A stretch of 64,000 nt of DNA from Histomonas meleagridis (lineage: Eukaryota > Parabasalia > Tritrichomonadida > Dientamoebidae). Every line of letters starts with the position of its first letter. Within the stretch, counting starts at the first letter, position 1. The stretch is taken from positions 806,001 through 870,000 of the forward strand of contig WSYJ01000075.1 of the NCBI GenBank assembly GCA_020186115.1, in the 5' to 3' direction. Below the pieces are notes generated by a model, which did no database searches, was not told the DNA's origin, and saw only the letters and a program-made list of their open reading frames with translations. A program made the position numbers and the translations under genes. Shown here piece by piece: positions 42,129-51,772 of this stretch.

Positions 42129-42431
42129 GCTACATACGATTCGATTATGAGTTTAGATGAAGAAGTAAGGAAAAATATAAATCACATTTACTTGATGGGC
42201 GGTTCTACACTTGTGGATGGGATCGAAGATAGATTTCAGAAAGAACTAACAAAGAAATTGAAAAACGAAAATATGAAATTTGAGATTCGTACATCTCCAG
42301 CTAGACCTAAGAACAGTTGGGAAGGAGCAGCTATTTTTTCATCGCTTTTCTGTTATACTCATGACTATGTTAAAAAAGATGAGTATGATGAATATGGAGT
42401 ATCTTTTGTATTAAAAAAATGTTTTAATTAA
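42129..42431 (+). pseudogene. Actin C-terminal fragment
   Basis: Actin homology begins before the first ATG (ATYDSI is encoded just upstream of 42147). It continues as RKNINHIYLMGGSTLVDGIE, then RPKNSWEGAAIFSSLF, and ends DEYGVSFVLKKCFN. This matches subdomain 3/1 at the C-terminus of actin: 'NI-L-GG-T---G---R', the 'W-GG-I--S' equivalent, 'DE-G----KCF'. The final KCFN ends slightly differently from actin KCF. About 100 of 375 residues are present, so it cannot be a functional actin by itself. It could still be translated from the ATG at 42147 as a 94-aa protein. Divergence suggests an actin-related protein or an old duplicate. Confidence 0.75.
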
Positions 42432-43163
42432 TTTTTTGGGTTTTTTAAACACATAAACTTCAGTTGGTAATTGTCGAAACGTATATATTAAACAATAAAA
42501 GAAGTAAATTTATGTTTGTTTTTACAGTTGTTCATTTCAGAAATTGTTTTTCTTTCGATACGAGCTTTACGATGCCTCAATTTCACTGTTAATGTATTTT
42601 GTCTTGACTTACGACCAGAAGCAAGTCTCTTTTCTTCAAATTCTTGGCTGTTTGTTGGGTAAACAATTGTGGAATTTCATTATCCCATTCACCTGGTACT
42701 GGTGGCTCAAGTGGTTCTTTAAGATTGCAAGTTTTCTATCGCCTTAAGCGATCTTTGTCATATGTCTAACCAATTCCAAGTTTTCTCATTGCTTGAGCTG
42801 CAAGGCGACAGTTACCAACTCCAGCAAAGCGATCAACTCCATCTGTAATCTTTTTTAAAATAATGCATCTTGGTGAAATTCGATTTAAAATAAAGCAAAT
42901 AAAGTCTCCTTGTTCATATAAAAAGATTAATACGCTCATTAAAAACCTTAATAAATTTATGAATGGATACATATGTTTTTTTTAATAAGATGAAAATTAA
43001 GTTGAATGCAAAATTAAAAACAAATTTGATATTATGCATAAGTAAAAGCGCATCAAGTGATTCTAAAACTCAAAACCAATTTTTTTATTATTAAACTTTT
43101 AATAATATCATTATTCTGAACACGTTTAAATATAAACGTTTCGTACCGCCCCGAACCGTTTAA
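42432..43163. other. Intergenic with decayed minus-strand coding fragments
   Basis: On the minus strand, short open pieces in different frames look like former protein sequence: ITDGVDRFAGVGNCRLAAQA followed by MRKLGIG (near 42860-42766), and then EPPVPGEWDNEIPQLFTQQT followed in a shifted frame by KRLASGRKSRQN (about 42715-42600). The composition is protein-like but stops and shifts break it. I do not recognise the family. Confidence 0.3.
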
Positions 43164-44507
43164 TTAATTAACGTTCGCCTGTGGGTTCTTCTGGAGGTTT
43201 TCAATTAACGTTCTCAAATAATTTGTTGCTGCTTGCAATTTTGTATGGGCATAATCGAAAACCGCCGTCAATCCTGACTGTGGAGTGCATTCATTGATGA
43301 AATCAGTATAAAGTTGGAGTTCAGGGATATGAGCTGCGGCAGTCACACACAAGAAAAGCCCAAAAATGACTTCAAATGCAAGCAAAGAATCTGTTCCTTG
43401 ATGATAACTATTTGCAGCCTTTTCGATGTTTGTTACTGTCATATGTACCTCGTTTAGAGCATCTATTGGGTTTGTAAAGAAAACCAATGATTCTAATGAT
43501 CGGACACATTTATGATATAACGGATCATTTCCAAAAACTTCCGAAACTTTACTGTCCTTTTCGTGCTTGGGACAGTACTCGTCTGGAGGGCATAGGTCAG
43601 CGAAGGTGCAATTCATCAAAAATTTGGAAAGTGGATCAATTGTAGTTAGTCGCTCAACATTAAATGGTTCTCGATTTAGTGGCGACTTCCCAACGGCATA
43701 GAGCTTGTCAAAGGCGCATCTGAACATGAGCATGACCAAAAGATTGTCATTTCCTTCTTGGCGATATCCGAAATAATCAAGAAGTTGTCGAACAATTTGT
43801 ACGAGCTGGCGAACAAAAGCATTGGAACTCTTGGGTGTATAGCTGTCTATTGCTTCGTTTAGAACAGATGAAAATGGAAAACCATAGAAATCAAATAATA
43901 CATCAAATTTATCTTGGAGTGGATTAGCGATTAGAAACGCTGATTCTTTATCGAAGATAGATGATGTAGCTTCAATTATGTTCTTGAAAAGGAATTTCTG
44001 GTTTTCAAATGTGGAATATTCTTCTGTTTGTTTGATAGCTTCGTTTTTGAGCTGAATACGTTTGATTTTAAGTGCAATCTCGTATTTAGATTTTTCGAAT
44101 GTTTCAGAGAAGAGCTTTTGATGATCTATTGAGATGACTAAATCTTCAGATAATATATGAGGTGTAGATAAAAGATTGATAAAGTCAGCAATGCATTGAG
44201 AGTATTTTGAAAATTGATCTTGTTGAATTCGTTTTAATTCAAGTTTGATAAATTGTGATTTTCGAAAGGCTATTGCACCTCTTCCTGAAAGGTAAGTTGG
44301 CTTCGCTTTGGATTTCTGATGTGATGGACCCATTAATGTTGTTTGTTCTGTTAAATGCGAGTATAAAAGGTTAATGACATTTTGATGATATCTTTCTTGA
44401 TAACCAGCTGGAACTTCTGTGTTATTATCTGTTTTTACACCAACTATTTTAATGTAGCCCATATAATTTGGGTGATCAACGAGCCATTCAGTGAGTCTTT
44501 CGCTCAT
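43164..44507 (-). CDS. VPS9-domain protein (candidate Rab5-family GEF)
   Basis: A 447-aa soluble protein. The C-terminal ~130 residues fit the VPS9 pattern: NPIDALNEVHMTVTNIEKAA, then GTDSLLAFEVIFGLFLCVTA, then LQLYTDFINE and AVFDYAHTKLQAATNYLRTL. The Asp in GTDSLL corresponds to the catalytic Asp of VPS9 domains. The N-terminal ~300 residues are helical. VPS9 proteins load GTP onto Rab5-type GTPases on endosomes; a Rab5-like gene lies at 61147. The usual invariant 'P' after the Asp (D-x-L-x-P) is changed here, so activity should not be assumed. Confidence 0.75.
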   Translation of the reverse strand: MSERLTEWLVDHPNYMGYIKIVGVKTDNNTEVPAGYQERYHQNVINLLYSHLTEQTTLMGPSHQKSKAKPTYLSGRGAIAFRKSQFIKLELKRIQQDQFSKYSQCIADFINLLSTPHILSEDLVISIDHQKLFSETFEKSKYEIALKIKRIQLKNEAIKQTEEYSTFENQKFLFKNIIEATSSIFDKESAFLIANPLQDKFDVLFDFYGFPFSSVLNEAIDSYTPKSSNAFVRQLVQIVRQLLDYFGYRQEGNDNLLVMLMFRCAFDKLYAVGKSPLNREPFNVERLTTIDPLSKFLMNCTFADLCPPDEYCPKHEKDSKVSEVFGNDPLYHKCVRSLESLVFFTNPIDALNEVHMTVTNIEKAANSYHQGTDSLLAFEVIFGLFLCVTAAAHIPELQLYTDFINECTPQSGLTAVFDYAHTKLQAATNYLRTLIENLQKNPQANVN

Positions 44508-45162
44508 GCTGACACTTTATTGCTGGTTGAGCAATTGATCGGTTGAAACATGTAAAGTTTTCAATTACCAATTTTTGAATAGATTTGTTTGGCCAAACCT
44601 AATCAACTTTTGATTCAATTTCAAAAATTGCCAAATTAATACACCAATAAGATGATCAAAATGCATTGAAAAATCATTTCCCCTTTCAAACGTTATATGG
44701 AATCATGATTTCGTTGTGATGTGTTCAGAAAACATGCAATAACAGGAAAATAGCTATGAACTTTTATCATAATGAAGCGAATGAACTCTTCGTTATTTTC
44801 ATCAGAATTATAATGGCAACTATTTTGAGTAAAGGGGTTTAGGAATTAGAGATGGAAAGCCAGTTAGTCGATTAACGTTCAATATAGGGGTAAGAAATAA
44901 TGGAGTACCCCAATTTTAGAAAAGCTTTTTTTTGCAAAAGATCTATTTGAAGATTTTTTTGAAAATTATGAAAAACCTTCAAAGAATAATTGGGAACTTC
45001 ATTAGATATATATTAAAGAAGGACATAATCCAAATGAAATTGCGAAAATAATTAGGAATGATAAAATATAAAAACTTCAAAAATATCACGCAAACATTTG
45101 AACCTTCATTTTCACAATAAAACAATTTACGTTTTTATATTTATTTACAAACAAATCTTATT
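44508..45162. other. Intergenic with a DUF3447 fragment
   Basis: Spacer between two minus-strand genes. It includes a plus-strand DUF3447 remnant (44935-45093) and the promoter of the VPS9 gene. Nothing else recognised. Confidence 0.5.
44935..45093 (+). pseudogene. DUF3447 gene fragment
   Basis: KNNWELH, stop, then IYIKEGHNPNEIAKIIRNDK, stop, KLQKY. This is parallel to the 32-kb pseudogene (KNDWKLHKQLVEEGVNPNEI and the following KIIRNDDIEKLQE), so it is a truncated relic of the same family. Confidence 0.7.
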
Positions 45163-48100
45163 TCATCCAATTTCAAAGCTATCACACAAAATTGCTGTTG
45201 AAAGCTTTTCTTCCATTTCTTCTTTTGATCCATAATTTGGTAAATCCATTGAGTTGAAGCACGTATGTGAAACAGGGAATTTGTTTTGATTAGATATTAC
45301 ATTCAAACAGAATTTTCCGCCATAACTTTCAAAGCATTTAAATCCTCCAATTGGAATTGTTGGTGAACCTGTTACAAATTTTAACAGCTTTAATAAACTT
45401 TGTTTATTCCATTTACTGATAACTTCAAAGAACATTTTTCGTAATTCTTGTGATGAACAAATAGTATTTTCTTCCCAATCCTTTAAATCAATCTTATTTT
45501 CACCAGCAATAATTAAATTTAATTCTTTGGTATCAAAAATAGAAATGTCACTTTTAGAAATAAACGAGTGAAATCCATTCAAAAATTGTTCGAGTTGAGA
45601 ATGAACGTTTTTGTCAAATATGAAATTCAATACTTTACTGATGTAATCATTTTTGTTTTCATCTGTAACATCGATATTTCTTCCATTTTCAATAATTTCT
45701 TGATCATTAATTGTAAAATTCAAATACAAATCATCAACAGAATTACTTGTCATCCATTTTAATGATTTATAAATTAAAGGATCGATATCTTCAATATCGT
45801 TAATTTCATTTTCTTTACCAACAATTAAGTTTAAAATTGAGTTAACAAAATTTGCATCGATTTTTTGATTTTGTAAAATCGAAAAAGCAACAAATTGACC
45901 TGCAAAATAATATAAATCCAAATTATTGTTGTTTGGGTTTATCATTAATTTGTTTCCATTATTATTTGGAATGAATAAATCTTTTTCCAGAATTGATTTC
46001 CATACATTATAAAACCAATCACGTTTTAATCCACCAGCGTCAATACCATCTTCACATATATAATAAATTTTTATGTGATTTAATATTTCATTTTTTAATG
46101 TTGTTTTAAATAATAAAAATGTGTCTTCAAAGATATCATTTCTAATCATATAAATATCAATTGTTTTGTTTCCAATTTTGTTTAAAAAGTAATCATATTT
46201 AACATTAACTTCGATTTCTTCTGGAAATAGGATAATAAAAATTAATAATTGCTTTGAAATATATTGTATCTTATTTGCAATTAATTTGCCATATTTTTGT
46301 ATTACATTGATAAATTGGGGATAATCTTTGTATGGATTTAAAACAGATTCTTTATTGTATTTTTCATCATCACTTAATTTATCAGAATAATTTGGTAGAA
46401 TTTGATCAAGAAGTAATACTATAGTTTCATTTTTAAATTGATTCGAATTAAGATAAACTTCAAGTATTTCACTCCAAAAATCAAATGTTTTTTGTATTTG
46501 AAATGTTTTAATATATGTTGTATATAAATTAAGCGAATTAGATGATTTTGGAAATGATTGAATAAAAATTTTATCCATAAATTCACAATAATCTGGGAAT
46601 ATTGCTTCTTCTTTTGAAATACTTTTCATACATTTATTAAACTCTTCTGCTGAAAAATTGGAAACTATTAAATTATTTTTTATAACTAAAAGTTTTTTAT
46701 CATCATTAAAAAGCTTTAAATCAAGAATTGTATTCATATTAAATAAACATAAACTATTTGGTAATTTTGTGCTTGAACGACCTATAAGATACATTATATA
46801 AGGTGAAAGATTTGAAATGCTGGGGAAAACTTTTGCAAAATATTCATTAGAAAAATCTTTGTCAATTAGTGCACAGAATGTTAATGATAAATCACGATCA
46901 AATGTTTTTATAACTTCATTAAATAATTCAACATCATGATTCTTAGAGAAAAATTGCGCAAGTGTAAAGAAATTAATAACTTCATCTTTTACATTTCGAA
47001 TTGGTACATTTGATAAAAAGAAATAATCATTTAAAGCTTTGATTGCAATTTTTTGTATTTCATTTGTAAAAACTTTTGGTAATTCTAAGTTAGGAAGTTT
47101 CATGTTCGAATTAAAATTATAATCCTTTAGAACAAATCCATGAAATAAATATTGATTTTTTGGATTAATCGATTTAAAACATTTCCAAAATTTTAATGGA
47201 TAAAATGAATTTATTTCATCAAGGTTTATAAATGAAGAAAAATCAAATCCCTGAAAATCATAAACTTTATCTCCAAGTTTAAATAATTCATTTGGAATAA
47301 ATGAATGATTTTTTAAATAATATCCAAAAAATAACGCAAAATTAGGGAATTTTGGTAATAATATTGAAGAATAGTTTTTACATTCTATTATTTTCTTCTC
47401 TTGTATAGCTTTAATTAATGAATCAACATCAGATGGAGATTGATTTAAGTTATTATTTTCCAAATATTCATAATCTTCATTGGTAAAAGAAAAAGCTGGA
47501 CATTGATCAAGAATTTTATCAATAAATTTAGAAGGTTTTATTTGATATTTATGATAAAGTTTAATAAGCTTTACATAACATGTATTTTTATTTGTAACTA
47601 ATTTTAGAAGTAATGGTTCAAATAAAATAAATGTTTGTTTATCAATTTTATTTAAAAATTTTTTTAGTTCATTGGGATTAATCTCCGGTTTATTATAATT
47701 TCGATAAGGATAATCACATGTAATATTTCCTTTGGAAGTTAATTGGGATATAAATTTAACATAAACATTATTTATCGGGATTTTTGTTATTAAATCAACT
47801 AAATAACAATAATCATAATAATCAATTGGCTCATTATTAATTATATAAATATTATTACGAAAACATGTTATTATTTTTGCATTTATGCTTTGGATAAAAG
47901 CTTCGATTTTACCACTAAGTATGGTTTTATCTAGTTTGTAGATTTTATGAATGGAAACTAAGATACTAATTATTTGCGGATATGTTTGATAGTTTTGTAT
48001 CATCATTTCAATTAAAGGTATCAATTTTGTTGAATACTCATTTGAACAATATTTCATGAAGTAATAAAAAGATGAGTTAAGTGCATAATCAGAAGTTGAT

Positions 48101-48246
48101 TTAATTTGAGGATAAACATAATTGATCAATGTAATTGCTTGATTAATATCATTCTTATCAACTTGAAAATCGACAAGCAAATTCAAAAGCTGAGTTAGAG
48201 TCATGTTATCAGGTGAATCGAATGAATTACTTTGATTTTCCTTCAT
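45163..48246 (-). CDS. HECT-type E3 ubiquitin ligase
   Basis: About 1027 aa from the ATG at 48246, preferred to 48285 because a TCACTT initiator lies 7 nt before it. Residues 1-650 are helical repeats. The C-terminal ~350 residues are an intact HECT domain: IYYICEDGIDAGGLKRDWFY, YFAGQFVAFSIL, then TGSPTIPIGGFKCF and the catalytic loop FPVSHTCFNSMDLPNY (Cys about 996). HECT enzymes form a ubiquitin thioester before substrate transfer. The domain is complete, in contrast with the frame-broken HECT gene at 2931-10231. Substrate-binding modules are not recognised. Confidence 0.93.
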   Translation of the reverse strand: MKENQSNSFDSPDNMTLTQLLNLLVDFQVDKNDINQAITLINYVYPQIKSTSDYALNSSFYYFMKYCSNEYSTKLIPLIEMMIQNYQTYPQIISILVSIHKIYKLDKTILSGKIEAFIQSINAKIITCFRNNIYIINNEPIDYYDYCYLVDLITKIPINNVYVKFISQLTSKGNITCDYPYRNYNKPEINPNELKKFLNKIDKQTFILFEPLLLKLVTNKNTCYVKLIKLYHKYQIKPSKFIDKILDQCPAFSFTNEDYEYLENNNLNQSPSDVDSLIKAIQEKKIIECKNYSSILLPKFPNFALFFGYYLKNHSFIPNELFKLGDKVYDFQGFDFSSFINLDEINSFYPLKFWKCFKSINPKNQYLFHGFVLKDYNFNSNMKLPNLELPKVFTNEIQKIAIKALNDYFFLSNVPIRNVKDEVINFFTLAQFFSKNHDVELFNEVIKTFDRDLSLTFCALIDKDFSNEYFAKVFPSISNLSPYIMYLIGRSSTKLPNSLCLFNMNTILDLKLFNDDKKLLVIKNNLIVSNFSAEEFNKCMKSISKEEAIFPDYCEFMDKIFIQSFPKSSNSLNLYTTYIKTFQIQKTFDFWSEILEVYLNSNQFKNETIVLLLDQILPNYSDKLSDDEKYNKESVLNPYKDYPQFINVIQKYGKLIANKIQYISKQLLIFIILFPEEIEVNVKYDYFLNKIGNKTIDIYMIRNDIFEDTFLLFKTTLKNEILNHIKIYYICEDGIDAGGLKRDWFYNVWKSILEKDLFIPNNNGNKLMINPNNNNLDLYYFAGQFVAFSILQNQKIDANFVNSILNLIVGKENEINDIEDIDPLIYKSLKWMTSNSVDDLYLNFTINDQEIIENGRNIDVTDENKNDYISKVLNFIFDKNVHSQLEQFLNGFHSFISKSDISIFDTKELNLIIAGENKIDLKDWEENTICSSQELRKMFFEVISKWNKQSLLKLLKFVTGSPTIPIGGFKCFESYGGKFCLNVISNQNKFPVSHTCFNSMDLPNYGSKEEMEEKLSTAILCDSFEIG

Positions 48247-48253
48247 GAAAATG

Positions 48254-48259
48254 AAGTGA
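48254..48259 (-). promoter_or_regulatory. Initiator-like element of the HECT gene
   Basis: TCACTT on the minus strand lies 7 nt before the ATG at 48246 and inside the longer alternative reading frame. This supports the shorter start. Confidence 0.5.
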
Positions 48260-48285
48260 TAAAAAAAGGATGCAAAGGCATTCAA

Positions 48286-48763
48286 ATCTAAAATTTTCGT
48301 TCAAAATTAAATCATCATTGAAATATTGAATACATCTCTTTTGGTCGTAAAGGGTGTCAATAAAACAAATTTCTTTTTATATTTACATGCGCGATCATGA
48401 TTTTGCCAAATCTGTATAATGTTTAAACGAGATTTGTGAGATATGTTCTATCATCAAAGAAACATATTGAGTTTTTGGTATGATAATTTCCATATGATAC
48501 AATTAGAATTTATTCGATCACATCTCAGAACATATTGCATAAAATGACGTCGTTTTTCCAAAATTAATAAGCTACAAATTTATATACATATAAAACGATA
48601 TTAAAATTAATTTTTATTGAATTTTGTTTTAAACAACATAATAGCTATTTATTAGATTTCCCATTTGCATCCAAATTACGAGGTACATTCGTGGAGTAAA
48701 GGTTCAATGTGATGAAATAATTCCAAGTTTTAACATAATATTCGAGAAAAAAAAGAAAAAAAT
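48286..48763. other. Intergenic, no gene seen
   Basis: AT-rich spacer between the HECT gene start and tRNA-Ala. Confidence 0.4.
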
Positions 48764-48835
48764 TGGAAGTATGGGGGATTGAACCCCAGGCCTCCACTAT
48801 GCTAAAGTGGCGCTCTCCCACTGAGCTATACTCCC
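48764..48835 (-). tRNA. tRNA-Ala (AGC), second copy
   Basis: Reverse complement of the tRNA at 30512-30583 with no difference through the mature sequence; anticodon loop TTAGCAT. Confidence 0.96.
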
Positions 48836-49187
48836 TTCCTGTTATAATATACTAATTATATACACAATGATATTTTATTCTCTTTGGTATATATGATGAA
48901 AATTGATTTCATACATGTGTTTAATTTGCTTATTATGTTCAACATGTACCTCAAAACAAAAGAAATATCTTTACAGAGAACATAAATGAGCACTTCAAAA
49001 ATTGCTTTTCATGAGCCATTTTCCCAAAATTTTTTATCCCCTCTACTTTCCATACGATTTGAATCGCAACACAAGTTATCTAGTTTTTTAAACAATATTT
49101 TTAACAAACCAATTGAATCTTTTAAATGATGTTATAAATTAAAATCAATTTTATCATAAAAATATTAATCACATATTATTTTCCATA
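48836..49187. other. Intergenic, no gene seen
   Basis: AT-rich spacer between tRNA-Ala and the transposon insertion site. Confidence 0.4.
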
Positions 49188-49195
49188 AGGGACTA
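49188..49195. repeat. Left target-site duplication AGGGACTA
   Basis: Identical to 50653-50660, immediately outside the left TIR. Confidence 0.85.
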
Positions 49196-49250
49196 GGCTC
49201 TTATGCAAAACGCCCTCCATTTTGCGGTTTTCGAACGATAGGAAATTTGA
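49196..49250 (+). repeat. Left terminal inverted repeat
   Basis: After a divergent outer 7 nt, ATGCAAAACGCCCTCC and the following ~35 nt match the reverse complement of the right end with one mismatch. Confidence 0.92.
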
Positions 49251-49301
49251 GGAAAAATAGAAATGCCACATTAGGGCACCCCATCCATCATCCTGACGGC
49301 C

Positions 49302-49358
49302 GGTTTCGATCGTTATCCATTGAAAAACTTCGTTTTTCAATGGATAACGATCGAAACC
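49302..49358 (+). repeat. 27-bp perfect inverted repeat (hairpin) with TTC loop
   Basis: GGTTTCGATCGTTATCCATT and seven more bases (49302-49328) are exactly complementary to 49332-49358, separated only by TTC. It is followed by a small GCACC-TTC-GGTGC hairpin. It lies inside the transposon between the left TIR and the transposase. Confidence 0.95.
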
Positions 49359-49547
49359 GCTCGCACCTTCGGTGCTCGCATTTGATACATATTAATATAT
49401 ATATTTTGACAGACAAAATATTTGACATAACGATAATATTTAAGTTATTAAATAAAATATATAAGATTTATTATAACGGTTATCGATAAAAATTTATTCA
49501 TATTTTTTGTTTGTAAAGTAGTCAAAAAGTCGATCATTTTTTTATTG

Positions 49548-50444
49548 ATGCAATTGCAATTCGAAACCATTAAGAAAGTGTTAAAATTAAATGACAAAAG
49601 CTTTATCAAATGGGCCTCTGAGCAGGGAATCATTCCTGATATCCACCAAATTTAAATATGTCCGAAATGTCAATCGTTAATGAAAGTTTATTTCTCACCA
49701 AGTTACCCTGATGGTGCTGCATATAGATGCTGCTCAAGTAAATGCAGAAATTCAAAATCAATCAGATTAGATTCATGGGTATCACAAGCAAAACTTTCAT
49801 TAAGGGGATTTGTTCACATTTTGCCATGTTGGGTAGAAGGTTTTGATATAAGAACTACATCTAAAATCACAGGTGTATGTGAACGATCAGTAATAACATT
49901 ATTTCAAACTTTTCGATTTATTGCAGAAAAAGAATATCGAAAAGATATAGCTCAGAATTTACTTGGTGATGGAATAGTCGAAATTGATGAAAGTCATTTT
50001 TTCGGTGCTAAATACAACAAAGGAAGTGCATTGGAAAAAGAAGAAATTTGGGTTTTTGGCGAAATAGACAGTAAAACAATGAGAGTTGTTGCTGAGATTT
50101 GCGAAAATAGATCGAGAAAAGTTCTTATTTAAATTATTTGTTCAACAGTTAGACCTAATTCAGAAATTTGGTCTGATGAATGGAAGGCATATAATACTCT
50201 TAGTGATTTAGGTTATGTACACAAAACAGTAAATCACTCAGAAAATTTTGTAGATCCAATTACTGAGGCAAATACTCAAAAAATAGAATGTACATGGAAT
50301 CTAATAAAAGGATACCTACTAAAAAATGGATTTAGAGATAGAAATTATTACGAATCATATATCCATCATGAATGGTGCTTTCGAAGAAATATAGGAAATA
50401 CATCTGAAAAATGCTGGAAAGCAATAATTGGTGAAATTTCTTAA
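49548..50444 (+). pseudogene. ISXO2/IS1595-like (Merlin) transposase with two in-frame stops
   Basis: One continuous frame of about 298 codons from the ATG at 49548 to TAA at 50442-50444, interrupted by TAA at 49653-49655 and 50130-50132. It starts MQLQFETIKKVLKLNDKSF. A zinc-ribbon follows (CPKCQSLM ... YRCCSSKCRN). The ISXO2 DDE-type core is visible: GIVEIDESHFFGAKYNKG (first acidic residues), EIWSDEWKAYNTL (second Asp) and NTQKIECTWNLIKGYL (the E/N position). Continuous homology across both stops shows inactivation by point mutation, not loss of sequence. Confidence 0.9.
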
Positions 50445-50597
50445 TAAACTAATCATAATTTAAAATATTTTTATTTAAAAATGATTTCGAAGTGTATCAG
50501 ACCCCCCCAATAAGATATTTTGCCATTATTCACTTTTTGAAATGACTTTGATCTACTTATCAAAAGTCGAATATTTTTATTGCCATTTTTTTTTCTT

Positions 50598-50652
50598 TCA
50601 AATTTCCTATCGTTCAAAAACCGCAAAATGGAGGGCGTTTTGCATCCTAACC
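50598..50652 (-). repeat. Right terminal inverted repeat
   Basis: Reverse complement of the left end; outermost base pairs GGTTAGG differ from the left GGCTCTT, inner ~47 nt nearly identical. Confidence 0.92.
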
Positions 50653-50660
50653 AGGGACTA
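50653..50660. repeat. Right target-site duplication AGGGACTA
   Basis: Identical to 49188-49195 directly outside the right TIR. Confidence 0.85.
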
Positions 50661-51019
50661 CACTAGAAATAAACGTTTATAAATAACTTTTCGTCTGATT
50701 TTAGTTTAATCCATTATCAATTGATGAAATTGTATCGAATGATCAAAAAACAGGGACACCCCGCATAAAAATTTTTTTGACTAAGTACGATTGGAAAATG
50801 TTCATCTTTTTCTTGTTAATGTGGAAACCAAAATTTAAAACGAAACTTAAAAATCTCAATCCTCTATCGGTAAAAACATATTTAATTATTTATTGACGCA
50901 CAATTATTGATAATTACTTCAGAACAAAAGCATAAAAAAAACTTTGAGCTTATCAAAAATCCCATCACCTCATAGATTGACGGTTCGAATCAAAAAGTTG
51001 ACAAATTGACAAATTTTTC
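50661..51019. other. Intergenic, no gene seen
   Basis: AT-rich spacer upstream of the endosulfine-like gene. GACGGTTCG (near 50979) and TCATG at the start codon are the only notable words. Confidence 0.4.
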
Positions 51020-51430
51020 ATGTCCGAATCCAGGCAAAACAAACTTGGTTCGCTACAGAAATCAAATAAGGCAAAGGAAAAGCGCAAAAATATCAAGTTT
51101 TTTGACTCTGCTGAATACGTAATGAATCATGGAAATGAATCAATTGAATTACCGACAACAGTTCTTGAATGTAAAATGCCTAAGGATCCAACAGATTCAC
51201 CTCTGTCCCTTGCAGGGAATCGTGGAAATTTTGGTAATCTTGAAATTAACGCAAATGCAAGAACAAAGAGAGAACACATAAAACTATTCGATTCTGCTAG
51301 TTGGATGATGGAGAGAGAATCAAATAGTGATGGTGTTCATAATGAAGAGCAAAGAGTCGTACCAACAAGTTCATATATCAATTCTCAACTTGTTGAAGTG
51401 CCAGGTCCATCTATGCTTAGTGTTGATTAG
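51020..51430 (+). CDS. Endosulfine/ARPP19-like protein with two FDS motifs
   Basis: A 136-aa, polar, probably disordered protein. It carries two copies of an endosulfine-type core: KRKNIKFFDSAEYVM (about residues 21-35) and KREHIKLFDSASWMM (about 82-96). In ENSA/ARPP19/Igo proteins the single core is (K/R)-x-FDSGDY-x-M. Its Ser, once phosphorylated by Greatwall/Rim15, makes the protein an inhibitor of PP2A-B55. Here both Ser residues are kept, but GDY is AEY in the first copy and ASW in the second. Lys/Arg-rich stretches precede both cores. Family assignment is by motif only; the rest shows no similarity I recognise. Confidence 0.6.
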   Translation: MSESRQNKLGSLQKSNKAKEKRKNIKFFDSAEYVMNHGNESIELPTTVLECKMPKDPTDSPLSLAGNRGNFGNLEINANARTKREHIKLFDSASWMMERESNSDGVHNEEQRVVPTSSYINSQLVEVPGPSMLSVD

Positions 51431-51772
51431 ATGCGAATGTGCGGGATGTAAATTTTTTCATAAATTTATCTTCTGGAATTTAATTTTTTTAAATTCTATT
51501 AAATATCTTTCCCCCGATAATCACCGATGATTTCAGTAACTTCGTGTCACAATGAGCACTCATCTTTTCTAAAATTCCAATAATCAGATTTTTTTATCCA
51601 ATCTCATTTATTAGGGACCTAGATGATTTCCATCAATAGTAAGCAATTGTTACGAATCTTTAAGCATTGTGATATCAAGAATGTGATTTTTAGCAAATTC
51701 TAGCAGGCGTATCCATGCATAACATTTTGAATATAATTCCGATCAAAACCGTTACTCATTTTGTGGGGGTAA
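51431..51772. other. Intergenic, contains the Rho-like gene promoter
   Basis: An inverted Myb-type site (CCGTTA, 51749-51754) and a TCATTT initiator motif (51756-51761) lie in the last 25 bases before the ATG at 51773. No gene seen. Confidence 0.45.

Larger units (their letters stand above)
49196..50652 (+). mobile_element. Merlin/IS1595-type DNA transposon, full-length but inactive
   Basis: A 1457-bp element bounded by inverted repeats of about 55 bp and flanked by an 8-bp direct repeat AGGGACTA (49188-49195 and 50653-50660), the target-site duplication. It contains one transposase frame of the ISXO2/IS1595 type with two in-frame stops. TIRs, an 8-bp duplication and this transposase type together define the Merlin superfamily. 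The element sits in spacer DNA and also carries a 27-bp perfect hairpin before the transposase. Confidence 0.9.

Noticed and set aside
49302-49358. CRISPR-like or tRNA-like element
   Set aside because: It is a single perfect inverted repeat inside a transposon, with no repeated spacers and no cloverleaf.
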